A stretch of 64,000 bases of DNA from Ophioderma brevispina (Eukaryota; Echinodermata; Ophiuroidea; Amphilepidida; Ophiodermatidae): the NCBI GenBank assembly GCA_023653785.1, contig JAMKCH010035929.1:40230-104229 (forward strand), given 5' to 3'. Positions 32,150 to 42,345 of this stretch are shown one piece after another. Under the pieces are notes generated by a model. The model saw only the letters and a list, made by a program, of their open reading frames with translations. It did no database searches and was not told the DNA's origin. Made by a program: the position numbers and the translations under genes. Every line of letters begins with the position of its first letter. The stretch's first letter is position 1.

Positions 32150-33235
32150 AGGCCAATAAAGTTTGATCTGCAGTTGTCTAGACCTTTCAAGTAGGGTGGG
32201 TTTCTCTCTTCATCTGATTGAATTGATCAGAGCACTGTACAAAGGTCAGGAGGCTTCAATGAGAACAGAGTGTGGAGACAGTGATTGGTTTTCAATCGGT
32301 CAAGGGTGTATCCTCTCACCATATCTGTTCAACATCTATGCAGAATACATAATCATGCGGCAAGCTCTGGATGGTTTTGTAGGAGGGATATCAATCAGAG
32401 GCCTTCAACTAACCAATCTATGATATGCAGATGACACCACCTCGATTGCTAAAACAGCTGCTGAACTCCAAGATTTGATTGACAGAGTTAAGCAAGGTAG
32501 TGAAGAGTTAGGGCTCTTCCTCAGTGTGAAGAAGACAAAAGTGATGATATGCAGAGGAACCCAAGATCAGGCTTTACATGCTGGTGATGAGGACATTGAA
32601 GTTTTTAATACCTTCAACTTCTTGGGGTCCATGATTGTAAATGAAGGAGGAAGTTCTCAGGACATTAGAAAATGTCTTGCTATGGCTAGAACATCGGCCA
32701 TTTCTCTGACTGACATCTGGAAGGATATAGGGATTTCCAGAGCTAGCAAATTACATCTTATGAATGCTCTTGTTTTCCCGATAGCCACCTATGGTTCTGA
32801 AACATGGACTGTAGGAAAAGCTGATAGAAACAGAATCAATGCCTTCGAGATGTGGTGCTGGAGAAGAATGCTGAGAATTTCATGAAAGGAACATAGAACG
32901 AATGAATATATTAGGAGTCTGATTGGAGATTCACCCACATTGTCTGCAAAGGTTGACAAAACAAACTTCAGTACTTTGGCCACATATCTAGAAGAGCGGG
33001 AGACAACCTTGAGAAGATCATTATGCAAGGACATGTTGAAGGTAGTCAGTCGTTCACGAGGCCGTCAAAAACTGTGTTGGACTGAAGGAGTCAAGGAGCT
33101 TACTTGCTTATCAATCAATGAGGCTTATCGATCAGCACTGGATAGGCAGGAATGGAACCTCATCATTAGAAGGGTCACAAAGGGTCAGACATGACTCATA
33201 GGACAACGACGATGACGAGTTTGTACAAAATCTGT
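32150..33235 (+). pseudogene. non-LTR retrotransposon reverse transcriptase relic
   Basis: One frame runs from about 32163 to 33194, broken by TGA at 32421 and TGA at 32883. It contains HLIELIRALYKGQEA, IGQGCILSPYLFNIYAE, the catalytic YADD box immediately after the first stop (32424-32435), ELGLFLSVKKTKVM, then FLGSMI, ATYGSETWT and FEMWCWRRMLRIS. Between about 32962 and 33045 a compensated frame change is visible, because another frame there reads KLQYFGHISRRAGDNLEK. The end has the GRQKLCW motif. This is the palm-to-thumb and C-terminal part of an APE-type LINE (possibly RTE-like; clade not certain). The endonuclease and fingers are missing, consistent with 5' truncation. It lies directly beside the MITE at 31790-32145. 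The 3' tail includes GACGACGATGACGA-like repeats. Confidence 0.9.
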
Positions 33236-33700
33236 ACGAAATGTGCAAGTTTTTTCTTTTTCAAAATCAATCCATTTTTTGCTAAAAAATGGCTACTTTT
33301 TATATACACACAGCAATAACTTTGAAATACCAACAAATGCTAGAAAATTATTGATTTTAAATATGCATACAGCAAATTATGATGGGTCAGGCCTGGTTAA
33401 CCTTTTTGCTTGAAGGCACATTTGATTTATTTTACCACCCTTGTTTTTATTGTTCAACAGATAAATTTCCAATTAACTCTGATAGTGCACTGTGTTGTAA
33501 TTATTCTATAATCTTGCATAAAATTTCAAATGTAGTTAAACTATATTTTCACTTCAGTTTGGACAGTGCTTATTTTATGTGTGAATGCATTTAAAGAGCT
33601 GATATTTGCTCAAGGCCAGTTCTTTTGTTCAGTTGGATACAACTCTAACCATTTATTAATTTTTCGTAATGATGACAGGTCAGGAATAAATGAGGTCAGG

Positions 33701-33851
33701 GCGGCTTATTATATTCGACGAAACAGGCTCAGTGCACCTATTGGATTACACACTTTATTCCGTTAGAGTATGAAATGTGTGATAGCGGAATAAAGCGTGT
33801 AATCCAATGGGTGTACTGGACCTGTTTCGTTTCGTCGAATAAAATAAGCCG
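33701..33851. mobile_element. 150-bp perfect-like hairpin MITE with GTCAGGG flanks
   Basis: Arms 33702-33762 and 33786-33851 pair over about 60 bp (TTGGATTACACACTTTATTC against GAATAAAGCGTGTAATCCAA) around a 23-bp loop. GGTCAGG(G) flanks both sides (33694-33701 and 33851-33858), a probable 7-8 bp target duplication. There is no ORF. Fewer mismatches than in most elements here suggest a younger insertion. Confidence 0.8.
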
Positions 33852-34130
33852 GTCAGGGCCATATGCAGGATTTATCTGGGAGGGGGTGTGAAACTTAGAA
33901 AATGTGGACTTTGTAAAGGTGGATCTAACCCCTTGAATATGGTCTTTTTTTTACTTTTTCAACACCTCATCACCAAAAAGTTGACTTTTTGGTCAAATTT
34001 TCTTTTAATTTTTTACCTTTTATCCAAAAAGTGGGCCTTTTGCCCTTTTGAGGAATACAACTGCCACCCACTGCACCCCCTCCCACCCCCCCCCCCCCCA
34101 CACACACACACATACATACATGCCTGGTTG
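33852..34130. repeat. GGGCC(A/G)TATGCAGGATTTAT repeat family, copy 1
   Basis: GGGCCATATGCAGGATTTAT leads a stretch of AAAGT(G/C)(G/C)AC and TTTTTGGTCA blocks and ends in CACCCCCTCCCACCC plus (CA)n at 34098-34111. Related copies: 34850-35130, 37160-37260, 62473-62720 and 63007-63180. Confidence 0.6.
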
Positions 34131-34379
34131 AGGTCTAATGACCTTTTTGCACTTACCCAAACTTCAAAGGGTGAGTCTGTCAGATTGGCTCATTATAGGA
34201 CATAACATGAAATAGCCCTCTGAGTAACCAATCAAAACTGTGCTTCTATATCTCTTTGTAAACTATACCACCATTCTTACAGTATCTTTGATTTGCTTAT
34301 TGCTTCATATTACCTTTCAAGTGACCAATCAAAATAATGCTTAGATGCTGAGAGATAGGCAGGTTGCGCCTCAGCTGGT

Positions 34380-34680
34380 GGTCTCCGGATGGTTTTGCAA
34401 GTAATCAGGAAACATCAGCTACAATTCTATATTACTAAAAAAATCAACTTTGTGGGTTTGTTTGTTTGTTTGTCCGGCTATGCGTTTCACCGTCCTTTAA
34501 CATATGGATATAAATTTTGGTATGGTGGTAGAGCTTCGCTGTACGAGGTTTGTGGTCACATTTTTGAGGGGTCATTTTGGGGGTCAAAGGTCATCCAAGG
34601 GTCATTATTGGGTATGCTCAGCTAGCGGGGAGCCCGCGCTGCTCGCGGGCCCCCGCTAGCTGAGTATACCCACTAGCTGG
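34380..34680 (+). repeat. dispersed element ending in a 60-bp GC-rich hairpin
   Basis: It runs from TTTGTTTGTTTGTTTGTCCG through GGTCAAAGGTCATCC to a terminal hairpin. The arms are 34609-34638 and 34644-34672 (GGGTATGCTCAGCTAGCGGG and CCCGCTAGCTGAGTATACCC), with a GCCCGCG/CGCGGGC stem top. A strong terminal hairpin is reminiscent of Helitron 3' ends, but no CTRR end is evident. Confidence 0.55.
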
Positions 34681-34849
34681 AAAAAAAATAATAGGTCCAC
34701 TTGATGCAATATAGTGGAACCATCCCCATGCTCACAACTGAGATCTGATTTAGGCATCTAATTATTCATTAGCAAGCAGTGGTCTTCCCCTTTACCATAT
34801 CCTCCCCCACCCCCATCACTCAATGTTGAGGGACCTGGTGAAGCTGCTG

Positions 34850-35130
34850 ACAACAGGCCCGTACGCAGGGGGGCGGTCGCACACCCCCCCCCCCCCCGAA
34901 TTCCACCAAAAAGGGGCAAAAGGTCCAATTTTTTGCTGGAATTTTGATAAAAAGGTCCAAAATCTAGAGAAATGTGGCGAATGAAAAGTCCAAATTTTGG
35001 TGATAAAATGATAAAAAAGTCCCAAAAAGGACCAGTCATTTTAGGGGGTTTTAGTCCATTTTTATCAAAAAAGGTCCACTTTTTCGAAAAAAAGTCCATT
35101 TGCGAAAAACAAGTCCCGCACCCCTGGCTG
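34850..35130. repeat. GGCCCGTACGCAGGGGG repeat family, copy 2
   Basis: GGCCCGTACGCAGGGGGG, a C-run at about 34884-34898, then repeated AAAAAGGTCCAA(A/T) and AAAAGTCC(A/C) blocks ending in GTCCCGCACCCCTGGC. The 125-codon minus-strand frame through it is an artefact of the repeat. Confidence 0.6.
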
Positions 35131-35359
35131 CACATGACTCAGCATCAATATTGCAATTGGGGGAGCGGGGGTAAGTTTCTTTATTAAAAACAGATAGATT
35201 GTACCAACATTTTTATTCCATGATTGTAGCTGACAACTTTTGGATATGCAGCAAAGTATCAGCTTGCTGGTAAAATTTTGGTAACTTGTAATTAGTTATC
35301 AGGAAAATTTAAGTGAACTCACTCTCACTATGCACTAGTAAAATCTCATTTCACTTGGC

Positions 35360-35465
35360 ACGGTTCAGTAGCTTTCATTCACCAATGTATTTAGAAAATA
35401 CACCCCCTGGCTTTTGGGTATGATATATGATACCCAGATCATGCTTGGTCAATTCATGTCAGTGT
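35360..35465 (+). repeat. dispersed repeat pair member (with 62020-62125)
   Basis: GGTTCAGTAGCTTTCATTCA, AGAAAATACACCCCCTGGC, TTTTGGGTATGATATATGAT and ACCCAGATCATGC match 62020-62125 in order and orientation. Confidence 0.75.
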
Positions 35466-36099
35466 AAGTACAACCCACTGAACTGTGTCCTTGGTGGATG
35501 AGCGTGTTTTAACTCATAGTGTCTATTAAAGTTATTATCAGGATGACATCAGCAAAATTATAGAGAAATTAAAGGTGTAATGAGAGATTTTGGGGCATGC
35601 ATATAAACTTGGACCAATAATTTCATATTATGAAAGATGATATCATTCTTTTTAGTTTACATGCCTGAATAAGTCAATCTGAAAAAAAATCTGCTAACAA
35701 GTACCTCCTTTAAAATAACTGGTTATATTTTTGTCACAGTATAGGGACTGTATTAAAATGATTTCAGTTGGAGGGTACCGGTATTGTAAATTTACCTTAA
35801 AGCAGTGCATGGGGAGGTTCGTTGTATTACCATGAGTCTGTTGAATGGCCAGGGGACAAAATTTCACTCAGAACTTTTATAAGGGAAATTCAGGATGTGA
35901 AAGGTGTGACTCTTCATACTGACACAACCCTTTGTTTTCAGTTCAAACCTTTAACCCTGTGATTGGGAAATATTATCTACAATCACGACAATATTTTGTA
36001 CTGACCAGGACCAGAGGATGTTTGACGAACCACTCCAATAAGCATTGCAAACAGGCCTATATGTCTATAACTAGCACGAACACCTGTCAGTTGTGGATA

Positions 36100-36675
36100 A
36101 AAGTGTTCAAGAAGTTTAAGAACCAAAGATATTCATGATCATAATAAAATTAAAGGAGGGGGGGGACATGTGTGGTCCAGTGGGTTTTGAGGCCTCGCCC
36201 GCAATCCAAAGGTCGCGGGTTCAAGTCCCACTGCGGTCAACTTGTTGTGCCCTTGAGTCGGCACTTTCTAACCTTAAGTACTCCTCTCCACCCAGAGTAT
36301 AAATGGGTACCGAGCATTATTCATGCTGGGAAAGTAACAGACTCGCTGTGCGGGAGGAGTGGCGAACCCCCCACAGCAACTAATACGGGGACGTCTGGCC
36401 CAAACGCCAATGAAAGAGAGGTGGCACTCCGCGCACAAGCTTGCTCGGCACGAGAACTTTACTTCACTTACTTTTTTTCTAAAAATTACCTAATGCCTAA
36501 TGCTTGCTTTTGTGGGATAAATAATGTACAAGATAGGATTTTGATGGGATCACGTTACCTTATTGAGGTAAAATTTCCCAAAAAACTGGTGATTGTGGGA
36601 TTAACCTCAATGTCACCCTCTGACCAGATCATGTCCCATAGAACAACGGGCTGGTTACTAGCCTTTCATTAAATG
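36100..36675 (+). repeat. repeat related to 47255-47460, interrupted by a SINE
   Basis: The left part (AAGAAGTTTAAGAACCAAAG) and right part (ATTGAGGTAAAATTTCCC, GATTGTGGGATTAACCTCA, CTTTCATTAAATG) match blocks that lie much closer together at 47255-47460. The SINE at 36166-36480 fills the gap. Confidence 0.6.
36166..36480 (+). mobile_element. tRNA-derived SINE
   Basis: A box TGGTCCAGTGGG at 36173-36184 and B box GGTTCAAGTCC at 36218-36228 are spaced as in tRNA genes. They are followed by a tRNA-unrelated body (TGCCCTTGAGTCGGCACTTT, CCTCTCCACCCAGAGTATAA, ATGGGTACC) that resembles the conserved central domains shared by many animal SINEs. Then comes a GC-rich second half and a T-rich tail near 36470. 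CpGs are well preserved, suggesting recent activity. The 166-codon plus-strand frame across it is incidental. No tRNA cloverleaf is intact. Confidence 0.85.
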
Positions 36676-37159
36676 TACAGTCCCTTAGGAAACTCTGATA
36701 ATGAGCAAAATAAGCACAATACCAAAGAAGGAAAAACAACCCCAAACCGATTTTAAGTGTAAGGGAAAACTGTGCTGAACCCTCAAAACCAGTAAAAATT
36801 CATAGCATATTTACTGCCAAGTGAAAGGGCAAAAACATTTTACATGTACGTGTTTGTATTTAGATGTTGTGTTTTAGATGCTGCATATAGATTGAGCTGA
36901 CTGTAAACCCATATCAATAATTGTTAATTTATATGCTAATTGAATGGCAACAGACGTGGGTATATACATGTGTTGTGTACAGGTGGAGATGATCAAGACT
37001 GAACTACAAGTGTTTGGTCTGCCTTTAATAACAAGTTTTAGGGTTGTCTGCTATCCAGGATTCTTTTCAAGCTATTGGAACTTTTATCTTTCTGTGTTTC
37101 TGATTGGATCATTACATGAGCTGTTCATTTAATTAACCATTTAAAATAGTTGTAAAATA

Positions 37160-37260
37160 CAGGGCCGTATGCAGAATTTATTCAAGGGGCATGGGACTTC
37201 AAAATAGGTCCACTTTTACAAAAACCCGACTATCTCCTATAAATTACTCTTTTGAACTTT
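37160..37260. repeat. GGGCCGTATGCAG repeat family, copy 3 (partial)
   Basis: GGGCCGTATGCAGAATTTAT, AAGGGGCATGGGACTTC and AATAGGTCCACTTTTAC match copies at 33852 and 62473. The rest has decayed. Confidence 0.5.
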
Positions 37261-37594
37261 TTGAACATCTTATTACTAACGTAATTAAAAACTTTCATGG
37301 TTCAAATTGCCAAGTTTAAATTCAAGGCAACACACAAAGGTTTTGTTAAAGAAGCCACTGGCGATGTTTGGTGAATGTCTATTACACAATCCGTTAAATT
37401 TATGCTTTCCATAATTGTGTGTTTGAAATATTAAACTATGCTATTCACTTGTCTCTGAAATATTGTGTTGGAAATAGATTTGTTTGATGAATGACTGTGT
37501 TAAGCATGAAATACTCTGTTGTGTTAATATAATTATTGCTTGTAAAATCTAAAGGTGTTGATGAGGTTGTGGTGTTTTTTATTTACAATGAAAC

Positions 37595-39530
37595 AGGCGC
37601 GTACGGGTCCTTGAAGGTCTTGAAAGTCCTGCAATTTCAAAATCCTTTTTCCAGACCTTGAAAAACCCTGGAAATTCACAAATGGTCCTTGAAAGTACTT
37701 GAAAAATTGCGTCACGGTGATTAATGATTCTTTGATTAAAAATAATAAATATCATGGCAAACCCAAAATAAGATTTTATAATCCATTTGCAACCTCCAAC
37801 GACGTGGAAATTTTAAGAAGATATTTATTTAACCCTTATTGCGTGATTACAGGCTGTAACGATTACTGAAATGTCTAAATGCAAAGATCACGCCCATTGT
37901 GGGTTTGTATTTGTCTTAGTCGATGTGGATTGAGAGATGTTAATGTTCTCTTTAAAGTGAAACTAATTGCACACGTGCCTATAGTACGGATTTTCTTATT
38001 ACCGTACGGGAAAAGAAGCGAAATATGGAAGTTTTCCGGAAAAAAAATATGGAAATGGTCCGTCACTAAAATAAAATAAAGTGTATAAAATAAGAAAATA
38101 AGTAAATACGGAAAAATAAGTAAGGCAAGCGGGCAATATCTTTCTAAACAAATAAAAGACCATAGATTTGAAAGATTTTCAATTTATAAAGTATGTATGG
38201 TTTCGACATCGTTTTTCTCCGACTTTCGGAAGGTTTACCCACATTAATATCTTGATTAACCATTAACACTGCAGTATGCTGAAGGTATTTAGTTAATTAA
38301 CTGCAGAGGTGCAAAAGGGTAGACCTACAAACAGTGTATTGTTATAGGGTTTGTTGTTCAAGTTAAGAACTTTGAAAGTTTTAGACTTCATGTTTAATGC
38401 CCTTTATTTAAAAAAAATACCTCCATAGGAAGTGTCTAGACAGTTCCTTGAATGGGGCTGTCAGACGGCAGAGCTCTGTCTATTTTTTCTGAAAAAGCTG
38501 TATTTTAAAGAGCTCTATCTCAAACAGTTCATAGGTACATAGTAGCTCAGTTTTCAAATTATGAGGCCCTTTAAAGTTAGACTTTAAGTTTCATTTTAAG
38601 GTGTACGTAGCTAAACAATATTTTCCTTATGGATACTGCAGTTCCTTTAAGGGGGAACTATCAGATGGCAGAACTCCAATCCAGAGTTTCTTCCAGGAAA
38701 GCCAGTAATTTAAAGAGCCTTCTCATGATGCAGTTGTGTATCGATGGCTAGTTTTTCAAGCTATTTGAATCCTTTCAAATTTTGACATTCTTTTTCAATT
38801 AAATTCTCTATAGGGACCTAGTTCCTATTGACAGTTCCTTGACTGGGGCTGTCAGACGGCGGAGCTCTGTGCCATTTTTTTCTAGAAAAGTGTATTTTAA
38901 AGAGCTCTATCTCATGCTTTCAGTTCATATTTACATAGGTAGCTCAGTTTTTAAGTTATGAGCTTTAAGTTAGACTTAGCCTTTAAAGTTTAGACTTTAA
39001 TTCATTTTAATGTAATGACAAAGCTTACAAAATCTTTTCCTTCTGGGACTTTGTTCCACTGACAGTTCCTTAAAGGGGAACTATCAGAGTTGTGGAACTC
39101 CGTCCATATTTTTTCAGGAAAGCAGTAGTTTATCGAGCTCTTGTGTAGTTGTATAAAGATGGCTTATTTTCAAGCTATGAATCCTTAATTTTGACCTTTC
39201 TTCTTTTTTCATATATTCTCCCCATGGACTTAGTTTCTACAGACATTTCCTTAATGGGTCGGTCAGACGGTGGTGTTTACCCACAATAACTATAAAACCA
39301 ATCTACAAGTTCTGAATTGGGGTACAATGTTTCAAATGACGCGACCATTTTTCTTCTGGATTTGTTTGTGTGAAAAAACTTCCTCCATATCTTGCATCAT
39401 TGTTGTAGTACGGAAATACCGACATCGTATAAACACATTAGTAACAACATTAGGTCTTTGAAATTAGCTCATTTAGATCCTTGAAAGTCCTTGAAAATCC
39501 TTTGAATTTTGGAGGAGCCTGGTGTACGAA
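37595..39530 (+). mobile_element. 1.9-kb element bounded by CCTTGAAAG repeats
   Basis: Both ends carry direct CCTTGAAAGTCCTTGAAA-type arrays (37600-37710 and 39477-39510). Between them are a non-coding segment and the 200-bp tandem array at 38330-39275. No transposase or reverse transcriptase frame is visible. The element boundaries are a judgement from the end repeats. Confidence 0.4.
38330..39275 (+). repeat. alternating A/B tandem repeat, about 200-bp monomers
   Basis: The anchor CAGTTCCTT(x)A(x)(x)GGG(G) recurs at 38441, 38639, 38832, 39063 and 39243 (spacings 198, 193, 231 and 180). Monomers 1, 3 and 5 read GGGCTGTCAGACGG (decayed in 5), while 2 and 4 read GGGGAACTATCAGA. The array is therefore a dimeric higher-order repeat of about 390-425 bp. 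TTTAAAGAGCTCTATCTCA and CTCAGTTTT(C/T)AA are further A-type marks. Confidence 0.85.
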
Positions 39531-41470
39531 CCTGAATTAAATCAGATGAACATTGTATTGGCCCTAACTTAAAATAAAGATTCTGTTAGGCCAAAACAAG
39601 AGTCCAAGTTTGTTTCTAGTAAGGTGGTCCAAAACCCTAAATGCAAAATGCAACTGTTTTTTTATTTATTATTTTTTTGAAAAGAAAGGTTTTCCCCAGA
39701 AATGGATCAAGACAAGTCAAGCAGTTTGCAATTATATTGACTATCCAAATTATTATTTATAAAACAAAATATCAGTTATTTCTCTCGTTGGGGGTCTGCT
39801 GAGGCATTTTTGTCTAAAAAGGCACATTTTCTCAGTAAATCAAATAAAATACGAAATGCCTAAAAATAGCTATAAATCGCATGCCCCGCAGCCTACATGA
39901 AACAACTTGTTTTTTGGCCTTTACATGCTAGTCTTTGCTGAAATACGAAATTAGTTTTTTTTTGGCAAAATTCAGAGTATTGCAGTCGCGCACTTTTTTT
40001 AACCACTGATTTAATGTGTTTTGGAGGGACCTCACATGCAGTTTCAGGCACTTAATATTGGTGGCATCTGGACAGAATCAGTAGCGATCCCGATGTTGAG
40101 ATATAAGGTCGTGTTCACACGAGGCTGAAACTTGGAATTAAAAAAATCTGGAGTGTCGATCAGGTTTGTGGCAGAGTTTTAAACTCCAGAGTATTATCGA
40201 GGGTCTAGAGGAGTTTTATACCCTAAAAAATTGGGGGTGAATCAGAAAAACCCGGAAACACTCTCGAAATATTTGGTAGTGTCGTAGCTTCGTGGACGAT
40301 ACGAGTTGGGTGGACCTCGCATGTCATCTGTTGGCCAAAATTTCTTTCTGTGTTTGAATATCACAACCCGAATGGCCCGCCGTTTCCGTTATGTTGATTC
40401 CGTCTACAACTCATGCGAGAAGCAGAGGCGAATGGTTGGGGATGATTTCAGAGTTTTGGCCATAGTACTCATCATGGGACCACTTGGGAGTGAAAGTAAA
40501 ATAAGTTGAATTTAATTTCACCTCTGGATTTTCAAACCTTTGGAGTTGCATGACCATCTGAACATGGCTTATAGTCAGTGTCCATACAGAATATCTTTTG
40601 CAAACCAAACGTGGCAGAGTTGAAGAAATCATCCATAATTCAGTTGCATAAGGTCACCCCAATTATTTTGGATTTTTTTAAAATTTCTGTACGTTGACAC
40701 CTGTTTGAAATTCGCACAGAGTTCATTTGGCAAATCCCCTTCACAAGTTTCAGATAGTTATCAATGATTATTAGCTCAACTCATTAAATCTGTGACCTAG
40801 CACTAATTATTAGGTCTACACATCTGTTACAATGTATGCATGAACGATGTACTATACATGTAGCATGACAATAGTGCCACCCTTTAAGCAAATTTTCGTT
40901 TCAAAGATTAGGTTAGTTGAAGTGGGATATTAATATACACACTAAAGGGCAAGGACTGAAAGGGCATCAAGAGAGTTTCGCATATCATGAAAGCCCCTGG
41001 TTTTTACCCATCAATTCATTGAATTGTGGTTATTGGCTATCGAGAGCGGCATGTCTTATTTTCTCTACTATTAGTCGGCCGTTTTATTTGCATTTCTGAC
41101 CAAAAGCTGGGCTAGTGGGAGTCAGAACACTGTGGGACCTCGTGTTGGGCGTTGATTTTTAAATTTCAGTGAGCGGAGTCATTTGGTAACTTTTTTTATC
41201 TTTTGTCATATTTTGGCCATATTTGCTGGCCGTGATTGTCGTCTTTCTTACTGAATGCTATTGGTTTATGTGTGCTCCTATTAACAGTTTTTCTAGTGGT
41301 TCTTCGGGCGAAAATGAAATGGTGATCAACTTACCATATGTCTACCAAGCATGCAGGTGTCTTCATGGACTGATGTCCAATGCAAGTGCCAGTTTGACTT
41401 GAGTAGATTTTAGTGTAAATAAACCCTGGATGAAGGGCGCCCAATATTAGAGATGATACAACAGAAGTTG
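39531..41470. other. intergenic, one CpG-rich patch
   Basis: Mostly AT-rich DNA. At 40280-40510 CpG density rises and a plus-strand frame (ATG at 40321, MSSVGQNFFLCLN...) and minus-strand frames are open. Neither has supporting splice sites, so no gene is called. Confidence 0.3.
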
Positions 41471-41474
41471 TTTT

Positions 41475-42345
41475 ACTTTGAGATCAAATTTAATATTATG
41501 TTATAACTCGTGTATTTTGCAACAAGTCTCACAGAATATTCAGCAAAAGTACTTTAGAACTGCAAAAAATCAAACCCGTATCCTTAGCAAATTTGGTATC
41601 GTCTTATCGTACTTTGTTGAGGCAAGCCTTTTTTGGTTTCCATTAATGCATTTAGTTAACGACTATGCATATTTTTATGGTATAGGATGGATGAAAGTTG
41701 GTTTGTTGGTTTTTCGACGGCAAGTGTTGAATGTTTTTTAGTTTTGTATATTGGTTATATTTGGCGGTGTTTTGAGAAAATATTTTGGTGTACGCTGAGA
41801 AACCTTATCTGGTTGTCATTATTCTTGTTGGCTGTTTTCGACATGAAAGGACATTGCTTGCACAGTGAACCATTTTAAGGCACCTTGGAACTGTTTGAAA
41901 GCCAGTCCTGTAATTTATAAGTTGTCCGTTGAAATTGACAGACACTTTATAATACATTTTCTAGATATAAACATTCGATTAAACATATATAAACAAAAGA
42001 GGGATTTTCACTTGCTACAGCAGTGGACATACTTCGGAATATTTTATAATAACCCTTTACACTGCGATAAAAAATACTTATTCGAGTTTGAGACGGGACG
42101 AGACCAAACACATTGCCTTACTGTTTGCGGTTTTGATATTACTTTGTGTCGACGTTGCTCCACTCCACAATATGATTGGCCTAACATTCAACTTTAACCT
42201 TTTTATATCCCGCTTCGTTGAAAGCGTGGAGAAAACCGGAAGGGAAATGTTGAATGAAATAGGGACAGAGGTAGGCAAGCATAGTAATACTAAGCAGAAA
42301 CTTGGAAAAACTCTAATGCCAAGAAATCCTGTTAAATTTTGACTA
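41475..42345 (+). other. run of overlapping plus-strand open frames, unassigned
   Basis: Four plus-strand frames of 63 to 110 codons overlap one after the other (41478, 41687, 41865, 42088). That would be expected of a broken coding region, but also of chance in moderately GC DNA. The last has a signal-peptide-like start (IALLFAVLILLCVDVAPL) but begins at TTG, not ATG. A TTTTCTAG acceptor-like site lies near 41964. No domain is recognised. Confidence 0.25.

Noticed and set aside
34758..35135. 125-codon minus-strand frame
   Set aside because: Lies over a dispersed repeat with AAAAAGGTCC blocks and a C run; homologous copies do not keep it open.
36166..36240. Possible functional tRNA gene
   Set aside because: A and B boxes are present but the acceptor stem and anticodon arm do not fold well, and the sequence continues into a SINE body.
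36172..36672. 166-codon plus-strand frame
   Set aside because: Entirely explained by the tRNA-derived SINE and its flank; the frame lies over the A and B boxes.
37595..39530. Terminal inverted repeats for the CCTTGAAAG element
   Set aside because: The end arrays are in direct, not inverted, orientation, so a classic cut-and-paste element is not supported.
42088..42342. Small secreted peptide precursor with a signal-peptide-like start
   Set aside because: The frame starts at TTG, not ATG, no dibasic-flanked peptide with amidation signal is visible, and no convincing acceptor supplies an upstream start. Kept only as part of an unassigned region.
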